From Hydractinia symbiolongicarpus (Eukaryota; Cnidaria; Hydrozoa; Anthoathecata; Hydractiniidae): DNA of 64,000 nt. The DNA lies in contig NC_079887.1 of assembly GCF_029227915.1 (NCBI RefSeq), positions 25,109,650 to 25,173,649 of the forward strand, in the 5' to 3' direction. Shown piece by piece: positions 37,601-50,200 of this stretch (position 1 is its first letter; the number at the start of each line of letters is the position of its first letter). Both the position numbers and the translations under genes were made by a program. Under the pieces are notes generated by a model, which was not told the DNA's origin, did not search any database, and was given only the letters and a program-made list of their open reading frames with translations.

Positions 37601-39675
37601 ACACTGGGCTCTGTGGTAGCCCTTCATTTAAAAATTTAGATAATTAAGTCATTTTTTGCTGTGGGACCAATCCTAGCCGTTATCGCGCGCTTACGAAATA
37701 GCGACAGTTTCAAAAAGTACATTTCATTGACTTGATAACAGCATCAATCCGTTTAAGTTACAACAGTTGAGGCACATATTCGTACCAACATGTATTTAGC
37801 GATATTTATCTGATATTACTAGTTTGCATCGCTTTTAACAGTGAAACGATTGACTGTGGGACTTAATTGAACTAAATTTGGACCGTGACCTGATCAATGT
37901 GATAAATGACACAAATGGACTCCAAGAAAAAACATTCTTCTTAATTTGACATGATAGCCGGAACTCAGCGATTACACTGGGCGCTGTGGTAGCGCTTCAT
38001 TTAAAAAATTAGAAAAATAAGTCGTTCTTTACTGTGGGACCAATCCTACCCCTTATTGCGCGCTGAAAAAATAGCGACAGTTTCAAAACTACATTTCATT
38101 GACTTTCTAACGGTGCCAATCCGTTTGAGTTACAACGGTTGGGTCACATATTCGTACCAACATGTATTTAGCGATATTTTTCTAATATTACTAGGTTGCA
38201 ACGGTTTTAACAATGAAAGGATTGACTGTGGGACTTAATTGAACTAACTATGGACTGTGCCCTGATAAATGTGATAAATGAGACAATTGGACTCCAAGAA
38301 AAAACATTCTTCTTAATTTGAAGTGATTGCCGGAAATCAGCGATCACACTTGGCGCTGTGTTAGTTCTTCATTTAAAAATTTAGATAAATAAGTCATTTC
38401 TTACTGTGGGACCAATCCTAGCCGTTATCCCGCGCTGAAGAAATAGAGACAGTTTCAAAAAGTACATTTCATTGACTTGCTAACAGCATCAATTCGTTTG
38501 AGTTACAACGGTTGAGGCACATATTCGTACCAACATGTATTTAGCGATATTTTTCTGATATTACTAGGTTGTATGGCTTTTAACAGTGAAACGATTAACT
38601 GTGGGACTTAATTGAACTGATTATGGACTGTGACATTATAAATGTGAAAGTGAGACAATTGGACTCCCAGAAATAACATTCTTCTTAATATGAAATGATT
38701 GCCGAAACTCAACGTTTACAGTGGGCGCTGTGGTAGCGCTTCATTTAAAAATTTAGATAAATAAGTCATTTCTTACTGTGGGACCAATCCTATCCGTTAT
38801 CGCGCGCTGAAGAAATGGGGATAGTTTCAAAAACTACATTTCATTGATTTTGTAACGGTGTCAGTCCGTTTGAGTTACAACGGTTGGGTCACATATTCGT
38901 ACCAACATGTATTTAGCGACATTTTTCTAATATTACTAGGTTGCATCGCTTTTAACTATGAAACGATTGTTCGTGGGACTTAATTGAACTAACTTTGGAC
39001 TGTCACCTGATAAATGTGATAAAGGAGACAATTGGACTCCAAGAAATAACATTCTTCTTAATTTGACGTGATTGCCGGAACTCAGCGATTACACTGGGCG
39101 CTGTGGTAGCGCTTCATTTAAAAATTTAGATAAAAAAGTCATTTTTTTATTGTGGGACCAGTCCTATCCGTTATCACGCGCTGAAGAAATAGGGATAGTT
39201 TCAAAAACTACATTTCATTGATTTTCTAACGGTGTCAGTCCGTTTGAGTTACAACGGTTGGGTCACATATTCGTACCAACATGTATTTAGCGATAATTTT
39301 CTAATATTACTAGGTTGCATCGCTTTTAACTATGAAACGATTGACCGTGGGACTTAATTGAACTAACTTTGGACTGTGACCTGATAAATGTGATAAAAGA
39401 GACAATTGGACTCCAAGAAATATCATTCTTCTTAATTTGACGTGATTTCTGGAACTGACCGATTACACTGGGCTCTGTGGTAGCGCTTCATTTAAAAATT
39501 TAGATAAATAAGTCATTCTTTACTGTGGGACCAGTCCTATCCGTTATCGCGCGCTGAAGAAATAGGGATAGTTTCAAAAACTACATTTCATTGATTTTCT
39601 AACGGTGTCAGTCCGTTTGAGTTACAACGGTTGGGTCACATAATCGTACCAACATGTATTTAGCGATATTTTTCT
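31621..39675. repeat. Block of ~3.2 kb duplicated within the array
   Basis: About 31.62-33.09 kb matches 36.1-37.56 kb at offset 4471 (12 monomers), for example the rare GGACTGTAACCTGATAAATG at 31920 and 36391. About 33.10-34.83 kb matches 37.95-39.68 kb at offset 4844 (13 monomers), for example TGATAGCCGGAACTCAGCG ending the boundary at 33111 and 37955. The change of offset means the second copy has one extra monomer, near 37.57-37.95 kb. Between the two copies lies the 1119-bp tandem pair at 34.12-36.36 kb. A 60-codon frame repeated at 33212 and 38056 is a by-product of this duplication, not a gene. Confidence 0.82.
34121..36358. repeat. Two tandem copies of a 3-monomer, 1119-bp HOR
   Basis: The marker GATTGACCGTGGGAC starts copies at 34121 and 35240, and recurs at 36359. 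Matching private variants in order are TCACCTGATAAATGTGATAA, CCAGTCCTATCCGCTATCGC, GTGATTTCTGGAACTGAGCG, CACATAATCGTACC, and the CTTACCTACATG/TTTCGTGATATC monomer. The parts compared by eye look identical. The pattern breaks just after 36359, where AACTAACTTTGG becomes AACTGATTTTGG. Confidence 0.87.
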
Positions 39676-42600
39676 AATATTACTAGGTTGCATCGCTTTT
39701 AACTATGAAACGATTGACCGTGGGACCTAATTGAACTAACTTTGGACTGTTACCTGATAAATGTGATAAAGGAGACAATTGGACTCCAAGAAATAACATT
39801 CTTCTTAATTTGACATGATTGCGGAAACTCAGCGATTACACTGGGCTCTGTGGTAGCGCTTCATTTAAGAATTAAGATAAAAAAAGTCATTTTTTTATTG
39901 TGGGACCAATCCTATACGTTATCGTGCGCTGAGGAAATAGCGACAGTTTCAAAAACTACATTTCATTGACTTTCTAACGGTGTCAATCTGTTTGACTTAC
40001 AACGGTTGGGTCACATATTCGTACCAACATGTATTTAGCGACACTTTTTCTGATATTACTAGATTGTATGGCTTTTAACAGTGAAACCATTGACTGTGGG
40101 ACTTAATTGAACTGATTATGGACTGTGACCTTATAAATGTGAAAGTGAGACAATTGGACTCCAAGAAATAACATTCTTCTTAATATGAAATGATGGCCGA
40201 AACTCAGCGATTACACTGGGCGCTGTGGCAGCGCTTCATTTAAAAACTAAGCTAAAAAAAGTCATTTTTTTACTGTGGGACCAATCCTAGCCGTTATTGC
40301 GTGCTTAGGAAATAGCGACAGTTTCAAAAACTACATTTCATTGAATTTCTAACGGTGTCGATTCGTTTGAGTTACAACGGTTGGGTCACATGTTCGTACC
40401 AACATGTATTTAGCGATATTTATCTGATATTACTAGGTTGCATCGCTTTTAACAGTGAAACGATTGACTGTGGGACTTAATTGAACTAACTCTGGACTGT
40501 GACCTGATCAATGTGATAAATGACACAAATGGACTCCAAGAAAAAACATTCTTCTTAATTTGACGTGATTGCCGGAAATCAGCGATTACACTGGGCGTTG
40601 TGGTAGCGCTTCATTTAAAAATTTAGATAAATGAATCGTTCTTTACTGTGGGACCAATCCTATCCGTTATGGCACGCTGAAGAAATAGCGACAGTTTCAA
40701 AACCTACATTTCATTGACTTTCTTACGGTGTCAATCCGTTTGAAATACAACGGTTGGGTCACATATTCGTACCATCATGTATTTAGCGATACTGTTTCTG
40801 ATATTACTAGGTTGTATGGCTTTTAACAATGAAACCATTGACTGTGGGACTTAATTGAACTGATTATGGACTGTGACCTTATAAATGTGAAAGTAAGACA
40901 ATTGGACTCCAAGAAATAACATTCTTCTTAATATGAAATGATTGCCGAAACTCAGCGATTACACTGGGCGCTGTGGTAGCGCTTCAATTAAAAATTAAGA
41001 TAAAAAAGTCTTTTTTTACTGTGGGACCAATCCTAGCCGTTATCCCGCGCTGAAAAAATAGAGACAATTTCAAAAAGTACATTTCATTGACTTTCCAACA
41101 GTATCAATCCGTTTGAGTTACAACGGTTGAGGCACATAGTCTTACCAACATGTATTTCGTGATATCTTTCCGTTATTACTAGGTTGTATCGCTTTTGACA
41201 GTGAAACGATTGACTGTGGGACTTAATTGAACTAACTCTGGACTGTGACCTGATCAATGTGATAAATGACACAAATGGACTCCAAGAAAAAACATTCTTC
41301 TTAACTTGACGTGATTGCCGCAAATCAGCGATTACACTGGGCGTTGTGGTAGCGCTTCATTTAAAAATTTAGATAAAAGAGTCGTTCTTTACTGTGGGAC
41401 CAATCCTATCCGTTATTGCACGCTGAGGAAATAGCGACAGTTTCAAAACCTACATTTCATTGACTTTTTTACGGTGTCAATCCGTTGAGTTACAACGGTT
41501 GGCTCACATATTCGTACCAACATGTATTTAGCGATACTTTTTCTGATATTACTAGGTTGCATCGCCTTTAACTATGAAACGATTGACTGTGGGACTTAAT
41601 TGAACTAACTTTGGACTTTCACCTGATAAATGTGAAAAAGGAGACAATTGGACTCCAAGAAATAACATTCTTCTTAATTTGACATGATTGTGGAAACTCA
41701 GCGATTACACTGGGCTCTGTGGTAGCGCTTCATTTAAACATTTAGATAAATAAGTCATTTCTTACTGTGGGAAAAATCCTAGCCGTTATTCCGCGCTGAA
41801 GAAATAGAGACAATTTTAAAAAGTACATTTCATTGACTTTCCAACAGTATCAATCCGTTTGAGTTACAACGGTTGAGGCACATATTCTTACCAACATATA
41901 TTTCGTGATATCTTTCCGTTATTACTAGGTTGTATCGCTTTTGACACTGAAACGATTGACTGTGGGATTTAATTGAACTGATTTTGGACTTTGACCTGAT
42001 AATGTGATAAATGAGACAATTGGACTCCAAGAAATAACATTCTTGTTAATTTGACATGATTGCTGAAACTCAGCGATTACACTGGGCGCTGTGGTAGCGC
42101 TTCAATTAAAAATTAAGATAAAAAAAAGTCATTTTTTACTGTGGGACCAATCCTAGCCGTTATGGCGTGCTTAAGAAATAGCGACAGTTTCAAAAACTAC
42201 ATTTCATTGACTTTCTAACGGTGTCGGTCCGTTTGAGTTTCAACGGTTGGGTCACATATTCGTACCAACCTGTATTTAGCGATATTTATCTGATATTACT
42301 AGGTTGCATCGCTTTTAACAGTGAAACGATTGACTATGGGACTTAATTGAACTAACTCTGGACTGTGACCTGATCAATGTGATAAATGACACAAACGGAC
42401 TCCAAGAAATAACATTCTTCTTAATTTGACGTGATTGCCGGAAATAAACGATTACACTGGGCGTTGTGGTAGCGCTTCATTTAAAAATTTAGATAAATGA
42501 GTCGTTCTTTACTGTGGGACCAATCCTATCCGTTATGGCACGCTGAAGAAATAGAGACAATTTTAAAAAGTACATTTCATTGACTTTCCAACAGTATCAA

Positions 42601-44260
42601 TCCGTTTGAGTTACAACGGTTGAGGCACATATTCTTACCAACATATATTTCGTGATATCTTTCTGTTATTACTAGGTTGTATCGCTTTTGACAGTGAAAC
42701 GATTGACTGTGGGATTTAATTGAACTGATTTTGGACTTTGACCTGATAAGTGTGATAAATGAGACAATTGGACTCCAAGAAATAACATTCTTGTTAATTT
42801 GACATGATTGCTGAAACTCAGCGATTACCCTGGGCGCTGTGGTAGCGCTTCAATTAAAAATTAGGATAAAAAAAAGTCATTTTTTACTGTGGGACCAATC
42901 CTAGCCGTTATCGCGCGCTTAAGGAATAGCGACAGTTTCAAAAACTACATTTCATTGACTTTCTAACGGTGTCAGTCCGTTTGAGCTTCAACGGTTGGGT
43001 CACACATTCGTACCAACATGTATTTAGCGATATTTATTTAATATTACTAGGTTGCATCGCTTTTAACTATGAAACGATTGACTGTGGGACTTAATTGAAC
43101 TAACTCTGGACTTTCACCTGATAAATGTGATAAAGGAGACAATTGGACTCCAAGAAATAACATTCTTCTTAATTTGACATGATTGCGGAAACTCAGCGAT
43201 TACACTGGGCTCTGTGGTAGCGCTTCATTTAAAAATTTAGATAAATAAGTCATTTCTTACTGTGGGACCAATCCTAGCCGTTATCCCGCTCTGAAGAAAT
43301 AGAGACAATTTCAAAAAGTACATTTCATTGACTTTCCAACAGTATCAGTCCGTTTGAGTTACAACGGTTGAGGCACATATTCTTACCAACATATATTTCG
43401 TGATATCTTTCCGTTATTACTAGGTTGTACCGCTTTTGACAGTGAAACGATTGACTGTGGGACTTAATTGAACTGATTTTGGACTTTGACCTGATAAATG
43501 TGATAAATGAGACAATTGGACTCCAAGAAATAACATTCTTGTTAATTTGACATGATTGCTGAAACTCAGCGATTACACTGGGCGCTGTGGTAGCGCTTCA
43601 ATTAAAAATTAAGATAAAAAAAAGTCATTTTTTACTGTGGGACCAATCCTAGCCGTTATCGCGCGCTTAAGGAATAGCGACAGTTTCAAAAACTACATTT
43701 CATTGACTTTCTAATGGTGTCAGTCCGTTTGAGCTTCAACGGTTGGGTCACACATTCGTACCAACATGTATTTAGCGATATTTATCTAATATTACTAGGT
43801 TGCATCGCTTTTAACAGTGAAACGATTGACTGTGGGACTTAATTGAACTAACTCAGGACTGTGACCTGATCAATGTGATAAATGACACAAATGGACTCCA
43901 AGAAAAAACACTCTTCTTAATTTGATGTGATTGCCGCAAATCAGCGATTACACTGGGCGTTGTGTTAGCGCTTCATTTAAAAATTTAGATAAATAAGTCG
44001 TTCTTTACTGTGGGACCAATCCTATCCGTTATTGCACGCTTAGGAAATAGCGACAGTTTCAAAACCTACATTTCATTGACTTTCTAACGGTGTCAGTCCG
44101 TTTGAGTTTCAACGGTTGTGTCACATATTCGTACCAACATGTATTTAGCGATATTTTTTTGATATTACTAGGTTGCATCGCTTTTGACAATGAAACGATT
44201 GACTATTGGACTTAATTGAACTAACTTTGGACTGTGACCTGATAAATGTGAAAAATGACA
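39676..44260. repeat. Satellite block with dimer-spaced GTGATATC subfamily
   Basis: This stretch holds about twelve monomers and no gene. Members of the TTTCGTGATATCTTTC subfamily start at 41150, 41895, 42643 and 43391, steps of 745-748 bp, so they alternate with a second monomer type. These members also carry AGAGACAATTT, CCAACAGTATCAATCC and TGAGGCACAT. Two carry AACATATATTTCG in place of AACATGTATTTCG. Two minus-strand frames of 79 and 66 codons near 41.1 and 41.8 kb fall in these dimers and are chance open stretches. Confidence 0.8.
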
Positions 44261-47200
44261 CAAATGGACTTTAAAAAAAAAATTCTTCTTAATTTGACAT
44301 GATTGCCGGAACTCAGCGATTACACTGGGCGCTGTGGTAGCGCTTCATTCAAAAAATTAGATAAATAAGTCGTTCTTTACTGTGGGACCAATCCCACCCG
44401 TTATCGCGCGCTGAAAAAAAAGGGACAGTTTCAAAAACTTCATGTCATTGACTTTCTAACAGTACTAATCCGTTTGAGTTACAACGGTTGAGTCACATAT
44501 TCGTACCAACATGTATTTCTTGATATATATCTGATATTACTAGTTTGCATCGCTTTGAGCAGTGAAACGATTGACTGTGGGACTCAATTGAACTAAATTT
44601 GGACCGTGACCTGATCAATGTGATAAATGACACAAATGGACTTTAAAAAAAAAATTCTTCTTAATTTGACATGATTGCCGGAACTCAGCGATTACACTGG
44701 GCGCTGTGGTAGCGCTTCATTCAAAAAATTAGATAAATAAGTCGTTCTTTACTGTGGGACCAATCCCACCCGTTATCGCGCGCTGAAAAAAAAGGGACAG
44801 TTTCAAAAACTACATTTCATTGACTTTCTAACGGTGTCAATCCGTTTGAGTTACAACGGTTGGGTCACACATTCGTACCAACATGTATTTAGCGATATTT
44901 TTCTAACATTACTAGGTTGCATCGCTTTTAACTATGAAACGATTGACCGTGGGACTTAATTGAACTAACTTTGGACTGTCACCTGATAAATGTGATGAAG
45001 GAGACAATTGGACTCCAAGAAATAACATTCTTCTTAATTTGACATGATTGCGGAAACTCAGCGATTACACTGGGCTCTGTGGTAGCGCTTCATTTAAGAA
45101 TTAAGATAAAAAAAGTCATTTCTTTATTGTGGGACCAATCCTAGACGTTATCGCGCGCTGAGGAAATAGCGACAGTTTCAAAAACTACATTTCATTGACT
45201 TTCTAACAGTACTAATCCGTTTGAGTTACAACGCTTGAGTCACATATTCGTACCAACATGTATTTCTTGATATTTACCTGATATTACTAGTTTGCATCGC
45301 TTTGAGCAGTAAAACGATTGACTGTGGGATTTAATTGAACTAAATTTGGACCGTGACCTGATCAATGTGATAAATGACACAAATGGACTTTAAAGAAAAA
45401 ATTCTTCTTAATTTGACATGATTGCCGGAACTCAGCGATTACACTGGGCGCTGTGGTAGCGCTTCATTCAAAAAATTAGATAAATAAGTCGTTCTTTACT
45501 GTGGGACCAATCCCACCCGTTATCGCGCGCTGAAAAAAAAGGGACAGTTTCAAAAACTACATTTCATTGACTTTCTAACGGTGTCAATCCGTTTGAGTTA
45601 CAACGGTTGGGTCACACATTCGTACCAACATGTATTTAGCGATATTTTTCTAACATTACTAGGTTGCATCGCTTTTAACTATGAAACGATTGACCGTGGG
45701 ACTTAATTGAACTAACTTTGGACTGTCACCTGATAAATGTGATGAAGGAGACAATTGGACTCCAAGAAATAACATTCTTCTTAATTTGACATGATTGCGG
45801 AAACTCAGCGATTACACTGGGCTCTGTGGTAGCGCTTCATTTAAGAATTAAGATAAAAAAAGTCATTTCTTTATTGTGGGACCAATCCTAGACGTTATCG
45901 CGCGCTGAGGAAATAGCGACAGTTTCAAAAACTACATTTCATTGACTTTCTAACAGTACTAATCCGTTTGAGTTACAACGCTTGAGTCACATATTCGTAC
46001 CAACATGTATTTCTTGATATTTACCTGATATTACTAGTTTGCATCGCTTTGAGCAGTAAAACGATTGACTGTGGGATTTAATTGAACTAAATTTGGACCG
46101 TGACCTTATCAATGTGATAAATGACACAAATGGACTTTAAAGAAAAAATTCTTCTTAATTTGACATGATTGCCGGAACTCAGCGATTACACTGGGCGCTG
46201 TGGTAGCGCTTCATTCAAAAAATTAGATAAATAAGTCGTTCTTTACTGTGGGACCAATCCCACCCGTTATCGCGCGCTGAAAAAATAGCGACAGTTTCAA
46301 AAACTACATTTCATTGATTTTCTAACGGTGTCAATCCGTTTGAGTTACAACGGTTGGGTCACATATTCGTACCAACATGTATTTAGCGATACTTTTTCTG
46401 ATATTACTAGGTTGTATGGCTTTTAACTGTGAAACCATTGACTTTGGGACTTAATTGAACTGATTATGGACTGTGACCTTATAAATGTGAAAGTGAGACA
46501 ATTGGACTCCAAGAAATAACATTCGTCTTAATTTGACATGATTGCGGAAACTCAGCGATTACACTGGGCTCTGTGGTAGCGCCTCATTTAAGAATTAAGA
46601 TAAAAAAAGTCATTTTTTATTGTGGGACCAATCCTAGACGTTATCGCGCGCTGAGGAAATAGCGACAGTTTCAAAAACTACATTTCATTGACTTTCTAAC
46701 AGTACTAATCCGTTTGAGTTACAACGGTTGAGTCACATATTCGTACCAACATGTATTTCTTGATATTTATCTGATATTACTAGTTTGCATCGCTTTGAGC
46801 AGTGAAACGATTGACTGTGGGACTTAATTGAACTAAATTTGGACCGTGACCTGATCAATGTGATAAATGACACAAATGGAATTTAAAAAAAAATTCTTCT
46901 TAATTTGAAATGATTGCCGGAACTCAGCGATTACACTGGGCGCTGTGGTAAGGCTTCATTCAAAAAATTAGATAAATAAGTCGTTCTTTACTGTGGGACC
47001 AATCCCACCCGTTATCGCGCGCTGAAAAAATAGCGACAGTTTCAAAAACTACATTTCATTGACTTTCTAACGGTGTCAATCCGTTTGAGTTACAACGGTT
47101 GGGTCACATATTCGTACCAACATGTATTTAGCGATACTTTTTCTGATATTACTAGGTTGTATGGCTTTTAACTGTGAAACCATTGACTTTGGGACTTAAT

Positions 47201-50200
47201 TGAACTGATTATGGACTGTGACCTTATAAATGTGAAAGTGAGACAATTGGACTCCAAGAAATAACATTCGTCTTAATTTGACATGATTGCGGAAACTCAG
47301 CGATTACACTGGGCTCTGTGGTAGCGCCTCATTTAAGAATTAAGATAAAAAAAGTCATTTTTTATTGTGGGACCAATCCTAGACGTTATCGCGCGCTGAG
47401 GAAATAGCGACAGTTTCAAAAACTACATTTCATTGACTTTCTAACAGTACTAATCCGTTTGAGTTACAACGGTTGAGTCACATATTCGTACCAACATGTA
47501 TTTCTTGATATTTATCTGATATTACTAGTTTGCATCGCTTTGAGCAGTGAAACGATTGACTGTGGGACTTAATTGAACTAAATTTGGACCGTGACCTGAT
47601 CAATGTGATAAATGACACAAATGGAATTTAAAAAAAAATTCTTCTTAATTTGAAATGATTGCCGGAACTCAGCGATTACACTGGGCGCTGTGGTAAGGCT
47701 TCATTCAAAAAATTAGATAAATAAGTCGTTCTTTACTGTGGGACCAATCCCACCCGTTATCGCGCGCTGAAAAAATAGCGACAGTTTCAAAAACTACATT
47801 TCATTGACTTTCTAACGGTGTCAATCCGTTTGAGTTACAACGGTTGGGTCACATATTCGTACCAACATGTATTTAGCGATACTTTTTCTGATATTACTAG
47901 GTTGTATGGCTTTTAACTGTGAAACCATTGACTTTGGGACTTAATTGAACTGATTATGGACTGTGACCTTATAAATGTGAAAGTGAGACAATTGGACTCC
48001 AAGAAATAACATTCGTCTTAATTTGACATGATTGCGGAAACTCAGCGATTACACTGGGCTCTGTGGTAGCGCCTCATTTAAGAATTAAGATAAAAAAAGT
48101 CATTTTTTATTGTGGGACCAATCCTAGACGTTATCGCGCGCTGAAAAAATAGCGACAGTTTCAAAAACTACATTTCATTGACTTTCTAACGGTGTCAATC
48201 CGTTTGAGTTACAACGGTTGGGTCACATATTCGTACCAACATGTATTTAGCGATACTTTTTCTGATATTACTAGGTTGTATGGCTTTTAACTGTGAAACC
48301 ATTGACTTTGGGACTTAATTGAACTGATTATGGACTGTGACCTTATAAATGTGAAAGTGAGACAATTGGACTCCAAGAAATAACATTCGTCTTAATTTGA
48401 CATGATTGCGGAAACTCAGCGATTACACTGGGCTCTGTGGTAGCGCCTCATTTAAGAATTAAGATAAAAAAAGTCATTTTTTATTGTGGGACCAATCCTA
48501 GACGTTATCGCGCGCTGAGGAAATAGCGACAGTTTCAAAAACTATATTTCATTGACTTTCTAACAGTACTAATCCGTTTGAGTTACAACGGTTGAGTCAC
48601 ATATTCGTACCAACATGTATTTCTTGATATTTATCTGATATTACTAGTTTGCATCGCTTTGAGCAGTGAAACGATTGACTGTGGGACTTAATTGAACTAA
48701 ATTTGGACCGTGACCTGATCAATGTGATAAATGACACAAATGGAATTTAAAAAAAAATTCTTCTTAATTTGAAATGATTGCCGGAACTCAGCGATTACAC
48801 TGGGCGCTGTGGTAAGGCTTCATTCAAAAAATTAGATAAATAAGTCGTTCTTTACTGTGGGACCAATCCCACCCGTTATCGCGCGCTGAAAAAATAGCGA
48901 CAGTTTCAAAAACTACATTTCATTGACTTTCTAACGGTGTCAATCCGTTTGAGTTACAACGGTTGGGTCACATATTCGCACCAACATTTATTCAGCGATA
49001 CTTTTTATGATATTACTAGGTTGTATGGCTTTTAACAGTGAAACTATTGACTGTGGGACTTAATTGAACTGATTATGGACTGTGACCTTATAAATGTGAA
49101 AGTGAGACAATTGGACTCCAAGAAATAACATTCTTCTTAATTTGACATGATTGCGGAAACTCAGCGATTACACTGAGCTCTGTGGTAGCGCTTCATTTAA
49201 GAATTAAGATAAAAAAAGTCATTTTTTATTGTGGGACCGATCCTAGACGTTATCGCGCGCTGAAGAAATAGCGACAGTTTCAAAAACTTCATGTCATTGA
49301 CTTTCTAACAGTACTAATCCGTTTGAGTTACAACGGTTGAGTCACATATTCGTACCAACATGTATTTCTTGATATATATCTGATATTACTAGTTTGCATC
49401 GCTTTGAGCAGTGAAACGATTGACTGTGGGACTCAATTGAACTAAATTTGGACCGTGACCTGATCAATGTGATAAATGACACAAATGGACTTTAAAAAAA
49501 AAATTCTTCTTAATTTGACATGATTGCCGGAACTCAGCGATTACACTGGGCGCTGTGGTAGCGCTTCATTCAAAAAATTAGATAAATAAGTCGTTCTTTA
49601 CTGTGGGACCAATCCCACCCGTTATCGCGCGCTGAAAAAAAAGGGACAGTTTCAAAAACTACATTTCATTGACTTTCTAACGGTGTCAATCCGTTTGAGT
49701 TACAACGGTTGGGTCACACATTCGTACCAACATGTATTTAGCGATATTTTTCTAACATTACTAGGTTGCATCGCTTTTAACTATGAAACGATTGACCGTG
49801 GGACTTAATTGAACTAACTTTGGACTGTCACCTGATAAATGTGATGAAGGAGACAATTGGACTCCAAGAAATAACATTCTTCTTAATTTGACATGATTGC
49901 GGAAACTCAGCGATTACACTGGGCTCTGTGGTAGCGCTTCATTTAAGAATTAAGATAAAAAAAGTCATTTCTTTATTGTGGGACCAATCCTAGACGTTAT
50001 CGCGCGCTGAGGAAATAGCGACAGTTTCAAAAACTACATTTCATTGACTTTCTAACAGTACTAATCCGTTTGAGTTACAACGCTTGAGTCACATATTCGT
50101 ACCAACATGTATTTCTTGATATTTACCTGATATTACTAGTTTGCATCGCTTTGAGCAGTAAAACGATTGACTGTGGCATTTAATTGAACTAAATTTGGAC

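Noticed and set aside
33212-38238. Identical 60-codon plus-strand frames at 33212 and 38056
   Set aside because: They are the two copies of the block duplicated at 4844 bp, made of ordinary satellite sequence.
41084-42030. Minus-strand frames of 79 and 66 codons
   Set aside because: Both fall in the dimer-spaced satellite subfamily and share sequence because the monomers do; chance open stretches.
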